Source: Durusdinium trenchii (lineage: Eukaryota; Sar; Dinophyceae; Suessiales; Symbiodiniaceae). Taken from it: a DNA stretch of 64,000 bases. Below, one piece after another: positions 19,290 through 32,300 of the stretch. Within the stretch, counting starts at the first letter, position 1. Every line of letters starts with the position of its first letter. The notes under the pieces were generated by a model. It saw only the letters and a program-made list of their open reading frames with translations, was not told where the DNA came from and ran no database searches. Position numbers and translations under genes: made by a program. The DNA lies in contig CAXAMN010023695.1 in assembly GCA_963970005.1 (NCBI GenBank), forward strand, positions 1,554,559 through 1,618,558, written 5' to 3'.

Positions 19290-20838
19290 CTGTCTAATGA
19301 ATGATATGATTAAGATTATGACAAATTTATGAATGAATAGAAACTTGTCCCTCATGAATGTTGCCGTTGCCTTCATACAATTGAAAAAACAAAATAAATA
19401 AATCCTGAGTGAACAACACGTCTAACAGCGGTCAAATGCCTCCGTGCAGGAGGATCGAGGAGGGATTGGCAAGGCCAGGGAGGTGTTCTCGGGCGTTCGA
19501 AACGTCGCAGGGCAAGTGCCAGGGGTGCGGACCTGAACGCCTCTCTGCAACCTAGACTATCTCACGGCAGTTCTTGGAACCAACTCCCACCTTTCAATTC
19601 AGAGTAAGTAGTATGATGTGTTACAAATACACTTAGCAAAAGCCCCACTCAGTTTTCACCCCCCCCAAATGAAAAGGACTTCGCTTCAATCGGCCCACTA
19701 CTCCATCACTCCAGAGGGTCGCCTTCTTCCCACTCCCACCGCTGTGTGCAGCCCAGGGTGCCCAGTCCACGCTATTGGGCGAGCCCCACAGCTGCCAAAG
19801 CCACGGGTCGCGGATCGGCTCATCGTTCCCGGTGACGAAGCTATAGCCTTGGGCAGGAGGAGAACACGTCGCAGGTGAGTCTCTGGGAGAAAAGCCGTGG
19901 CAGGCGGAGGAGATGCGGGAGGAGTGGCAGGCCCAGTGAAGGGAGAAAGAGATGCGTACAGTTGGGGTGGGGCTGAAAGGCTGAGGAGGCTGAGGCTTCT
20001 GCTTGGGCTGAAGCTGGATTCGAGCTTGAAGCGTTCATGACTTGGTGTTTTCTCCCGAAGGCGGTTTGGACCCTTGACGGGATCTCTTCCTCAAGACTTG
20101 CGTCCTCTAGAAGGAAGGGGATGTCTCTGCTTTGACACACATCCATCTCCTCCTTTCTTCAACCGTTCCCAAACAGATCTGAATATCCTGCGTAGTTCTT
20201 CTCACTGCTCTCAACCAAGAAGCTGAAGATGGGCTGTGGCGAAGGGATCCTCCGGTGGAAAAGCACTCGGTCAGTCCGTCTTGCATAGAAAGCACTCAGC
20301 GCTCGGTAAAAATAGTAATAATAAGTAATAATTGCAAGCTTAAACCCATGCAGATCCTCCCTCTTCTTTGCAAGAAACCTGAGGGACCTGAGGGAATCAT
20401 TCCGCCTTTGACCCAGCGGCCCGTTGCCCGCTATAGAAAGCTCAAAACGCTTGCCCTTTGCAAGAGGTTCAGAACCCAAAGCATGAGGACGCTGTGAAGG
20501 TCCCACACAAAGGACGAGTACAGAGTGCAGGCCTGAAACCTTTCCCTGCCACTTACAGCAATAATCCCCAGAATGGCCCAAAAATCATTCCACATGCATC
20601 AGTTTTGATGGATAATCGCATCGTTAGTTGTTCCTGTCCTAAAATTGCCAAGTACAATATGAAACCTCAATAGATAGCCACTCATAAAACTTGACTCGTT
20701 GAACCAAATCCCGCACCCAGTCCCCCTTGAAAACAACCACAAACCATCGCCCAACCCAGAGTTGAACCCTAAACCCGAAACCCTTCAAGCCTCCCTTCTT
20801 CACCCTCCCTTCTTCCCCCACCCATCGCCCCTCCTTAC
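19290..20838. other. No supported gene
   Basis: The 3' exons of the discoidin-like gene at 20839-21200 should lie here if that gene is intact, but I recognised none. Confidence 0.4.
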
Positions 20839-21200
20839 GAAGAAGGGATTCATGGTGTAGTCCAGCCATTTGGTGTCCCCGTTGCCGTCGCCCAAGTTGG
20901 GCGGATCTTCTTGGCCGTTCACTGGGGTGTTGCACGGGTCGCAATAGAAGACCCTCGGCCGACCGCCGCACGTTCGGTGGTGTCCGCGTGTTTCGTGTTA
21001 CTCGAAGTCTCAGATGGGCCACATGAAACCTGAAAACACCCAAGACACTGTAAATGTGCATATAATGCAAAAAATGCATTGGCTTCCAACAAAGGGGCTT
21101 CCGGACAAAACGAAGAAGACGCAAAACCAAGGTTCGCTTGATCAAAGCCATCCACTTCGACCTGCTGGTTGTAGATGTAGAAGTCGGACATCTGAACTAC
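20839..21200 (-). CDS. Discoidin (F5/8 type C)-like exons, partial gene
   Basis: Two exons join in phase. 21166-21200 (GAG|G acceptor, GC donor) encodes VVQMSDFYIYNQ. 20839-20953 (GAG|G acceptor, GTAAGG donor) encodes VFYCDPCNTPVNG, PPNLGDGNGDTKWLDYT and MNPFF. The pattern of a short strand ending in a sequence like FYIYN, then N-P/G-rich loop, then DGxxDTKWLDY is that of the galactose-binding-like discoidin fold, which binds sugars or lipids outside the cell. The intron is 212 nt. The following strands, expected at lower coordinates, were not found. It lies just downstream of the Cys-rich repeat gene on the same strand and could be its C-terminal domain, which is inference. Confidence 0.5.
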
Positions 21201-21535
21201 CTCACTTCGCCCGACCGAAACCACGCGGCCACAAGCCGTCTGGCATTGCATGCCAGAGAACCGTGTAGCCACTCTGTCGCAGGTCCAAAGGCACGAACTT
21301 GTAGTACATCAGGGCCTCACAAGGTTAGACTTGGAAGTTCAAGCCCAAACCTCAAAGAACGGCCTAAGATCCTGTAACTACATCGTGGATCAAGGATTGC
21401 TACAGCTTTTGCTGAGCTCGTGCGGCATTGGTCACAGCAGAATGGTAACGTGACTGAGAGACTGCAAGTTTCTCGAAGTGCTTGGTCAAAACTAAAAACA
21501 TTTCGTCTGTCTGCCACACATTCTGAAAAACTCTG

Positions 21536-22470
21536 GCCATTGGAAGCTACTAGGTGGAGGCCGTCGCTACTAGGTGGAGGCCATCGCTACTAGGGTGGAC
21601 ACCACTACTAGGGTGGAGGCCATTACTACTAGTAGCTAGAAGCTACTAGGGTGGAGGCCATCGCTACTAGGGTGGAGGCCATTACTACCAGTAGCTAGAA
21701 GCTACTAGGGTGGAGGCCATCGCTACTAGGGTGGANNNNNNNNNNNNNNNNNNNNNNNNNNNNNNNNNNNNNNNNNNNNNNNNNNNNNNNNNNNNNNNNN
21801 NNNNNNNNNNNNNNNNNNNNNNNNNNNNNNNNNNNAAAAACTCTGGCCATTGGAAGCTACTAGGTGGAGGCCATCGCTACTAGGGTGGACAACACTACTA
21901 GGGTGGAGGTCATTACTACTAGTAGCTAGAAGCTACTAGGGTGGAGGCTATCGCTACTAGGATGGAGGCCATTACTGCTAGTAGCTAGAAGCTACTAGCG
22001 TGGAGGCCATCGCTACTAAGGTGGAGGCCACTACTACTAGTAGCTAGAAGCTACTAGGGTGGAGGCTATCGCTACTAGGGTGGATGCCATTACTACTATA
22101 GTAGTTAGAAGCACTAGAGTGGAGGCCATCGCTACTAGGGTGGAGGCCACTACTACTAGTAGCTACAAGCTACTAGGGTGGAGGCTATCGCTACTAGGGT
22201 GGAGGCAATTACTACTAGTAGCTAGAAGCTACTAGGGTGGAGGCCATCGCTACTAGGGTGGAGGCCATTACTACTAGTAGCTAGAAGCTACTAGGGTGGA
22301 GGCCATCGCTACTAGGGTGGAGGCCATTACTACTAGTAGCTAGAAGCTACTATGGTGGAGGCCATCGCTACTAGGGTGGAGGCCATTACTACTAGTAGCT
22401 ATAATGCTACTAGGGTGGAGGCCATCGCTACTAGTTAGTAGCTATAGAAGCTACCAGGGTGGAGGCCATC
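21536..22470. repeat. 59-bp satellite array
   Basis: The unit is about 59 bp: GCTACTAGGGTGGAGGCCAT, then CGCTACTAGGGTGGAGGCCA, then TTACTACTAGTAGCTAGAA. Each unit contains two related half-units (CTACTAGGGTGGAGGCCAT) and a short palindrome (ACTACTAGTAGCT). Units differ by single substitutions and small deletions. The array is broken by a 100-N gap, and the sequence right after the gap repeats the array's left border. Confidence 0.9.
21736..21835. other. Scaffold gap (100 N)
   Basis: Exactly 100 N inside the satellite, the usual placeholder for a gap of unknown length. Confidence 0.99.
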
Positions 22471-23343
22471 GCTACTTGCAATGGATCCAATGGTTGCTCT
22501 GTAGCTTCGCATCGGTGCAGCACAGCTGCCATGCCACGCTCGCAGCACCAGTTCAGGTCCCGGGTGAAGTCACAGGAGATGCCTCGTTGAAGTCAGCTTC
22601 CGGTTCGAGCAGGTCGCACACGGGGAGAAGGTCGAGGGGTTCCGTCGCTTCACAGAGTTGTTCACAGAGTCGCTTCATAGATGTGCAAAGTCTTAATTGA
22701 TGATCCCATAATGAGGAATCCCATAATCTTAAGGAATCTTAATTGATGTGCATAGTTGTAATTCACTTAAGGAATCATAATTGAGGATCCCATCATGTGG
22801 TCTTTTCCGTTCGAAACGGTGGTCATGTTTGGGTTCGATGTGTGGAGAAAGGGGATTCACTTCTCTGGTTGGGTATCAAAACCAACTCATCAACTACCTG
22901 CACAAACCACCAAGCTTAAAGACTGGAACGGTGCAATCCTGTCTGCCCAAGAATATGGGGCCAATCTTTTTGAAGTATAGGGGGGTTCATGTGCCTATTG
23001 ATTATTTGCTAAAGGAATCCCCTCTAACATCAACCCAGCCACTGCCATCTGCTTGGGCCAAAGGATTCAATTGGTGGCGAGTCCCAGTCATTTTGCACCA
23101 CATCTTCTCATACCCGTGACATTTTGCATCGTGTGCATCGCCACTCTTCTCCACACACCCCTGTTGGTGTGGGACCTCTCGATGGGGTGAAAACCCCCAC
23201 CCGGAACCAGGTGCTTCCAAGAATACATGGAAAATCCATGAGAAAAATCCCCACCGTGTCGTGCACTGCAAAAAAAAACAGAAAAGGAAACCTCGTCGTT
23301 TCGTCGCCCCCCTTCGTAAGGGACGGCGGAAACGCCCAGGCAC
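22471..23343. other. No supported gene
   Basis: A local direct repeat (AATCTTAATTGATG-type, 22690-22800) is visible. No exon was recognised. Confidence 0.45.
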
Positions 23344-26300
23344 CGTCGCAGTAGGCGTCGAAGCGCGTGACCTCGGAGCCGAAGCGAACGGCTTGGAGCC
23401 GAAGAGGCCACCAGGTGCCGGAGCGGTTTTGGCGCGTCATCTACGACGGCTGACAGAAGTGGTTGACCAGAGCGAAGAAGGGCATGAATTCCATCGATGC
23501 ATTTTTTTCCTGGTGGGAAGGAAAATAGCAGGGGGTTGGTTTCAGATCGAAAAGCACGACCACTGGAAGTCCATAGACGAGGACTTCCAAAGATCTTTCA
23601 ACGTGTTTGTTCTCATATATATGTTTATATGTGTGTCTAAGCATCTCCGTGGTGAGGCACCTGCGTCTACCGCCTTCCACTCCCCAACAATGAGGCACAT
23701 GTGTTTTGCAATTTCACGAACTGGCAGACCAGAAAGAGTTGTGCTTCTGTATCTTCTGACTGGTGCGACTCGTAGGGAAGGAGGGAATGGATCGGAATTC
23801 TCTATTGGGGGCTCATTCCCTTTTTCCCACCTAATCTCCAGTCGGTCTTCTGCGTGCCTTAGATTCAAGTGCTACATCTCTATTTCCACCTCCCTGAGGC
23901 CGAAAAGAAGGGCGAAACCTCTTCTGACCCCCCGGTTTCTCTGTTGCACGCAGGCTTCGCCACAGACATGGAAACATTGTCCTAACCACATTGTGCCCGA
24001 CAAGAAGAGTCTGACTGGCCATGTCGTTGGAAGATCCAGCGCTCAGTGCCAAGGAGCATAGTTCAAAGGACAGGCCAAGGCCTCAGCTGGCACTCACCCG
24101 CTCAATGCCAGGGAGTCCCTGGAGGTGAATGCCTGCGATCTTTGGTCCCGATCTGGTGATTGCACATCTCACTGTTTGCTGGATCTTGACACGGACTTCT
24201 CCCAATACAAAATCATGTCGACATGCTTCTGCCTGCTTCTGCTTGTCCAACCGAGTGATCGAACACCTGGAAAAGCTCCGCTCCGCTCCGCTCTGCCTCC
24301 AGACCCCCCCCCTGGCCGTCTGCTGTCGCACCCTGGTCCGCCGCACACATCAACTCATCCCGAGTGGCCGTGCACGACATGGCAGGACGACAACAAATGT
24401 CCCGATCCTTGGGGCGTCCCGGTACCACCGTTGGGACCGGCGCTCGGTCGGGGTTTGGGACCGGCGGTCGGGGAACGACGGCGTCGGACTTGGGAGTCCA
24501 CAAAGGTTCGGTTTGGGGTCATGGACTCCAGGCATGATTCCTTTGGTATTCCGCTGGTGTGGAGAGTTCCTCGCAAACCGGTTTTCAAACGGACGTTTGC
24601 GACTCCCTAGGAAATGAGCGAATGACATGGAATGACCCCCCGAACAACAAAGACCTTAGGAATTTTGAGGATCCATTCCCTGCTTTATTCCTTAATGTCA
24701 AAGATGGATTAAGAAAGCCTCCCAATTAGTTTGGTCCACCTTTCTTTGGGTGCGCTATAATTAATCTTCCCTTAACTTATTCCTGACTAAGGACACCAAC
24801 GAGTCAGCTTTTTGTGTTTCCCCACCATGTCAGCCCATCTTCAAGTTAAGCCATCTCGGAGCGTCCTCCCGAAGATTCTTCCCTCCAGCCAGCCGACTTG
24901 AAAGTAATTGAGTTCTAAACTTCTCAGACCTCTTGTCTTGTCTAATCCCAATGTTTTTAACCCTTTTGAAGGTGGAAATAAGGCAACCTCTTCCGTAAAA
25001 CCATCCGGTCACTCCCCACTCCGCCACGAACCGCTCAAAAATCGCCCGGGGCGCTCGGGTGTCATCGCAAAAGATCCCGTCGCAGTAGGTGTCCGGCCAC
25101 GGCGTGAAGCCGTGGGGGCACGTGAAGGCTGTGGCACACCTCAACATGGCGAGCTGGGCAGCGGGGGAGCAGCACGGTGTTTTCGTCGGGTTGGGAGTTG
25201 TTCTTTAGCCTGTTGCCCGTTGCCCCTTACTCAATGAAGTAGGCACCTGACTTCATCTAAGCACGAGCTAAACAAACTACTAGGTAACCTGCTACTAGTG
25301 AACGGACGCAGGATAGCTCACACTATTCATTTGGTTCCTAGATGTCTTCACAACCGCACCGTGAAGACATCCACCTCGAGATGAATATCGGGGTCCAGGA
25401 CTCCATGATCTACAGTAACACCCAAACGCGGGCTGCTTGTAAATCCATCCATCCATTCATCCATCCACCTATCCTTCCCCCACAGAAAGAACCGAGCCCA
25501 TCCCTGCCACTCTTGCACAAGGCACAGCGGTGCAGCTTCACAGCAGAGGTCACGGTCTCGGTTGATGTCACCTCAATTTCGCGGCGCCGGCGGGGAGGGT
25601 GCAGGTGGGACCCGGGGGCGGGCATGTCTTCCATCCTGTGAAGCACAGCATGCCTGACTGGGAAAGTAGGTAGGATTCCACTCCAACTCAATGCTCGGTG
25701 TGCGTGTCCACAGTACAGTGAAACTCGGGTCGAAATGTCTAAACTCTAAACTCGGTCGGGAAATAATCTCGGCTACAAACGTGTACGGACGAGCCTAGCG
25801 CAATCTGCCATTCACGTTAAAATCGATCACACTTCTCCCGTGACATCTTCATAAAGTATGCTTAAATATTCACGATTTGTAGGTGTCTTGCTTCACAGTT
25901 CGTCCCATTCTACACAGCCGCATTCCCCACATACTACACTCTGACGAACACATCACATGGTTACGTAGATGGCATGGTCCCGAAAGGAAGACTACTTTCC
26001 CTTACCCTTACAAACAGGGGTCCGTTTCCACTTCCATGTGAAGTGTTCGGAGTGTGACACATCCCCTGACTCCACCCCAGTCGCAAGAGGTGGCCGGGCA
26101 GTAGGTGTCGTTGGCCGTAGGGTCCTCATCGAATGGTCCGGTGATGTCCCAGCGAAGGTGCCTTTACTAGTAGCGTCCGATCGCTTCTAGTAGTAAGGCC
26201 AGGAGCCCTAGTAGCGTCCGATCGCTCCGTTCGTAGCGATGCCCGAAATGCTCCTAGTAGCGTCCTTAGCTCCATGACATGGCGGTCACTGGGCCAACGG

Positions 26301-29300
26301 TCTTTTGCCCGCCTCCCAAGATCCAAAAAAGAACACCCAACCCCAATACAGGAGAATGTGAAATATATCAGACTGCTTTGCAACACGCTCTTCTATAGTC
26401 AATGAGACTTTCTGCACTCCACTTCTTGCATTATCTATCATTATCTTGTATTGCGTGACACTCTTGCGGGACAAACCACAGGGTTCACCCGCCCACACCC
26501 CACGCCGTAAGAAGGGGTCCGGCGTGTAGCCATGGCCGCAGTCCAAGGTATCACAATGGGCAGCGACGTCGCAGCAACGATCCAAATCGATCGTCATGTT
26601 GCCTCGAGAGTCTGGTTGGACAACCAGGTCCGGTGTCCACCAGGTCCCCTGGACCATCCGTTTTCGGGGTGTCTGGAAGCCATCCTAGGTAGTGTGGGGT
26701 AGTCCAGCCGGGACACCCAGGTCCAGGATGGTCCTGGATGGTCCTATGCAAATGCAGATTCGACCCAAGTCCACATGGGAGTCGTGTCATCCAGTCTTCC
26801 TTGGGAGGCTTATATACATGCCCGTGCACTCTTTGCATGAAGCATCAGCTTGGTACACCAACGTTACAGTCGTTTTTGCAAAAAGCACCAACACGGTCAG
26901 GCCAGCCTGGCCGGTGTTCTGGTTGCCACGTTGCCATGCCCCTATGTCGTAAACGTGTTTCCAAGGCTTGCTGCACATATGTTGGCTTTCTCGGCTGGGG
27001 AACCGGCATTCTGGGCACAAAGGACTAGGGGCCTAGCACACCATGACTGGCTCTCCTAAGAAGGAACGGTACAGTACAGGACCTTGGCTCAATTGGTCAT
27101 GCAGGTTCTCACTTCCCACTATGAATTTAGCACAACACGGCATCCCTTTGACAGATTGAAACAAAAGGGCCTGACACCCTCTGACAAAATCATTGCAAAT
27201 CGTTGCATCTGCGAGCAGCGCCTTTTCCGAGAGAAAAAGCAAAGGAATCACAACCGGGTCAGACGGTCAAAACCTGGAGCTTCAAAACCCTGGATTGTTG
27301 AACTAACAGGTCGTTGACCTTCTGTTCATGTTGGGTCAACTGCTCGACGAAGACCCCAGTTTGGACCCAGCAGAGTCGAACTCCTGGACGGTAGTCCATG
27401 TGCGAAAGCTTTTTGTTGAAAGTCAATGGCTTCTCTTTGCACCTTTGCAAGGTTTGCCGTTGCCGCCGGCCTTGCGGACATCTAAAACTGAGGCATCTCA
27501 GTTCTGTGTAAGTCCATTCGGGGTAATTTGGTGTGTCTCTGTGGACCAATGAAATCTCACAAGCTGCTCCCCGTTTTGATGCCTGAGGATTTCTCACGTG
27601 ACGCGTTCCTCTCGTTTGGTGGGTGGGTTTGGGGTTGCTGTGCTGACCGTGTTCCATTGGTTTCCAGGTTTGGAGTCCGTGTTCCATGCCGGAGCCGCCG
27701 ACCTCGTGGTCGCGTTCTTCCCCCGCACCCAGGCGACCGGGCGGACGAACTCATCCGACCGAGGAACACACATCCAGCAAGCAGGTCAGAGAAGCATAGT
27801 TGGTTTTGTAGACACTGCCTAAGAGCGAGACTGCGGGCGCGAAGCAAAACCAGGGACCCAAACATGGGGGCTGAAGCCGAGACAAACGAGACGTTAAAAG
27901 AGGTCCGGGTGACCTGGCATCTTTTCTCCTTGCCTTGAGAGGTTGAGGTCAAGATTCGTGAGAAGGGAGCTGCCTTTTCTTATTTCGTTCGTTGGTTCAT
28001 CTGTTCATTGGCTCTTTCCATCCATGCATCCTATCCGAAGGATTCACATGGCATGTGTAGAACTGGACACTTTCTGCAAACATCGGGTGACCAAATCTCC
28101 GGATGCCCGGGCCCAAACAAGTTTCTCCATGTTTTCTCCCTGCTCAGAGGAAAAGGACATCAGTTCCAACATCCCCTCGAAATCGACACGAGTTCCCCAA
28201 GTGCAAATAGAAGCCAACTCAACTCTACCCTTCCAAGCACCCTTCCAAGCGCCAGGCCTCTCACCGGACTCCCCCCATCCACCCAGCACCATCCCCCATC
28301 CTTCCGGTCCCCAGCGGCCATGCGGACAGGTCAGCGACGCGCAGGGCTCCGAGGGCTTGCAGCAATCGCCCGGGAAGCGGTCGCTGTCCACGCAGGGGTC
28401 TCGGACGCAGCGCTCCGGGGAGTCGAACCAATAGCCTCAGAGCGAGGAGGAAGGAGGCGGCGGAAGCGCGGCGGCGCGGGCGCGAGTGGAGCGAGTGTCC
28501 GCGGAGCTGGAGAGGGTGGAAACAGATGGCTTTGATGGCAACCAACTTCTGGGTCCCGGGTTCTCACTGGAAGAATGGGCGGATTTCAAAGGGCCGGCCT
28601 CCACCTCACGTCCTCACGTCCGCAGGAAACCATGGAGACTGAGTCCCAAAAAGGCCCCGACCACTCAGGGTTCACTAAGCTGCACCAGTGAAGCAATTTC
28701 AGAGTGCCAACCTCGGATGGTGATCTAACTTCAGCAGAATTCGGGTGCTTTGGCCCTGGTGTTTGAGGGGTTGGCGCCACAGATGCTTTGGGGGTTCTCC
28801 CTCATGCTTCCCAGCGAACACCACGCGCCACGTCAACCCCCGTCCCCACCTCGGGGGTGTTACCCCCCCCACTTCCCCCGGTCCGCACGCGGGCAGCTTA
28901 GGCGCCATACGGACAGCTTTGGTCCGCGAGAGTGGAGCAGGTGGCGGAATCCAAACAACCTCAGGTGGCGCCCCTCGAACTCGAACCGACACCCGTGACG
29001 ACGAAGGTTCGAACTACTCCACCCGGGATTTTGTGGACGCTTGATTAATCAAGAGTCACCCCCCATATATGAAGAGGATGTTCCATTTGAAATGGGTGCT
29101 GTGTTCATTTATGAAATCACGAGTCTACATTAGTCATTTTTGTCATCATCCACTACCAGTCTCAGGGTGAGTGCAAAGCTTGGACCTCTCCAGGATCGAG
29201 GCACTCTCGGTTCTGTCGTGCTGATTTCGGGGGGGCCACTGCATGGGAGGAATGCGAGGCAACCAGGCGCACGCACTACCCACAAAAAGATGCACTAGAC

Positions 29301-32300
29301 TGCCAACTTGTGACATCTGCCAACACCGAGTGAGGAACTTGCGTCGTTCCTGTTCTGAACCAAGCCGAAGGTGGCAGACCTCCAACCCCACAAGCCCATC
29401 CTGCAAAAGAGCTCCAGCTCCACTTTTCTCGCTGAGGTGCAATGATCAAAGTCCAAGGTCTCATTGCAGCTGGTGCCTCAGCTGAGACATCTAAAGGCCG
29501 AATTCCCACATCTTTCAGAAGGTTCCGTCCGAGTGGAGCCCTTGCAAAAAGCCAGCTCAGCATCTGCCATGCGGTGCCATACACCACTTATATATACTTA
29601 TAACATGCCACTGATGGGAGGGTTCGGTTCGCATCTTCCTCAGCATCCTCTCAACCACAGGAACCATTCTCAGGTTCCACCGTGCCATCCCTTCGTTTGA
29701 CCACCGAGACGGCCACTGGATCCCCGGATCCCACCGAGGCACCGCTGCAGTAGGTGTCGCCTAGAGACGGATCTGGGTGACCGGACGAGGATCAGGGGTC
29801 ACCTGGTTGGTGTTTTCAAGCCACAGATGAGGCTCCAAGGGTCCTTCTTCTTTCCCCCAAGTGGTAAGGGTTGAAAATCAACCTCTCCGAAACCATCACC
29901 TAGGGTCGGATCCAATGAGATCCATATTACATTCATGGTTCGGCTCATGGTCCAGGTGCCCAAGGAGCGTCAATCGCCTGGCAGCCTTCCAACGAACGCC
30001 CGAGAGGGTCTCAGACCCGCCGCGCGACTCCCCGGTGCACCACACCGCGCGCACGGATCAGACTTGTAACCATTCCTTTTGCGGAAAAGACTTGCTTTCC
30101 TCGGCGATGGCCAAGTTGAACATGCTATCCAAGTGTCTCAGCTGGTAGTAGCCATGGCCACAGGTGATGTCAGAGCATGGCGCTGCAGGGTCGCAACACA
30201 CCAAGAGATGATCCAGAAGGTTGCAGTCCTCATTTCCAAAATTATTGAGGCAGCAGACAAACTGAAATTTGAAAGGCTTTGAAGATGTTTCATATGTTCA
30301 TGTATTTTCACTGCCAAGGTGCAGCGACCAGCAAGATCACCACGCCACGCCGTTCAAGGATGATGGAAAGCGATGGTCATGATTTGCAGACAACAATGTT
30401 CATCTTTCTGGAATTGCAACCTATCACTTGATCCATCTTGATCCTACTTCCACTCCCCCAACCCATCTCTCAGCCCCCCAAATGGGCAGACCTGCCCCCA
30501 CCTGCCCCGCCCCAGAAGGCTATCCAACAAGCGCTCCAAACAGGGGGTCGTCTAGACGACCCACCGACACGGAAAAAACGAGACTCTGGAGCCAAGCAGT
30601 AGGTCTCGGCGTACTCCGGTTTCTCCACGTAGCCTGAAGGTACCGGCGCCCGGGCCACGGGACGAAATGGGACGTCTCCGGTGGCTTTCCAGACAACCAA
30701 GCAACAAGACCAAGTGTTTTTGCAGCATCCTTCCACCTGAACCTCCGAGAAACCGTCTTCTTCTTGGCCACAGACTTGAAAGATCTAGAAAGGTCCCCCT
30801 CCTTCTGAACCCTTCTGCAGGGTTCAAGTGATGGTCTCAACTCCCAAGCCAGCTGGCTAGCACCTTTGCCGAAAACAATTCATGGCACACACCCATAGAC
30901 TTGGATACATGATGATACAGACAGTGCATTCCATGCTGACGCTTGGGTGAGCATCTTGCCCTAGTTGCCATCTATGAAGGCAGTTCGGCCTCCGCCCGTC
31001 AGTTCGGCCTGCTTGGGCCCTCGGCCCCTCTTCCTCCCCGAAAAAGAGACTTGACGGATCCGGACATTTGCTGAGGAGCCATGGGAGCAGTTCAGCCCCA
31101 AATCGCAGCGCATCGCAGGCTGGCAACACGTCCTCCAGCGGAGAAGGGGTTCCCCAACAGCGGTGTCAGGGGTGGAAAGCGCCCCAGCGATCGGGTCAGA
31201 ACACGGTGTAACAGTCCGTGTTAGCTAGCAATGTGGCATGAAGATGCATGAAGAATGGCTCCCGGCTCAAACGATCCAGTTCTTCCGTGTGGGTGGACGG
31301 TTCCGTCAGCCTTTCTTTTCTTTTAACCCATTGAGTCCATCAGAATGATGACCGGTCATCCGTTTCTCTGGGCCCCAAGAAGAAACGTCTCTGCTGGGTG
31401 GCCAACTTTCACTACCCCAAAACAACCCGAGCCGGAAAAAAAGAACCCGTGCGGCCCGAAACAACAACGACTCAGCTGGGATGTGCCAAAACCAACTCGG
31501 GGAATGGGTCCGCCCCAAAGAAAAAAACGGAAAGGACACGACACAACGGAGAACTCGGGTCCAGAGATCCGTCACGTTGTTGCCTCGGCGATCGGCCGAG
31601 GCGGGCCGAGGGTTGCCGGGCTCGGGGTGTCTGGAGACCCACCGCGTTGCGGGGCTCCGGGTGCATGGACTTCCGGCAGCTTCACCACGTACCGAGGTTC
31701 GGTCGGAGTGGACATCCAATGAAGCATGGACATGGAACAAAGATCGGTTTCCTGAACAAGCACTAACCTATGAGTCGAGTCAATGGTTAGCACTAGATCT
31801 TTGGGCAAGCCTGATCTGGTCAAGTTGCAAGATCCCTGGTTAGCAACTTGGGCATCAACTTGCGCAAGTTGCATTTCCTTATATATATAATACAAAATGG
31901 AAAAAATGAAATAAACTTACTCTGCCTGCCTACTGCGACATGCCTCGTAAGTGATCGGGATCCTCCCTATCACCCATTGTCCCCACCCCATGTCTGCAGT
32001 TTCGCGTCCCAAGAGTGGGCAGAGATGCGAAGGTGTACTTTGGTCTTCCTGGTCTTATCCTTGAAACCTGGAGTAAACCATGATACAAATCATGAAACAC
32101 ACAAGTCAAGAATCCTTGGTCCTCTGGTCTTTGAAGCCAATCCGTCATTCCACATGTCTCCTTCCACCCCGCCATGGCCCGCCCTCTCGTGCGGGCTTCG
32201 CTGCATTGCTTTTGCTGACACAAGGCATCGAAATTGAAGTACGTTCCGGTGGCACCTGGCCGGCCGCCGGCCGCAGGTCATGCACCCGTGTCTATAGTCG

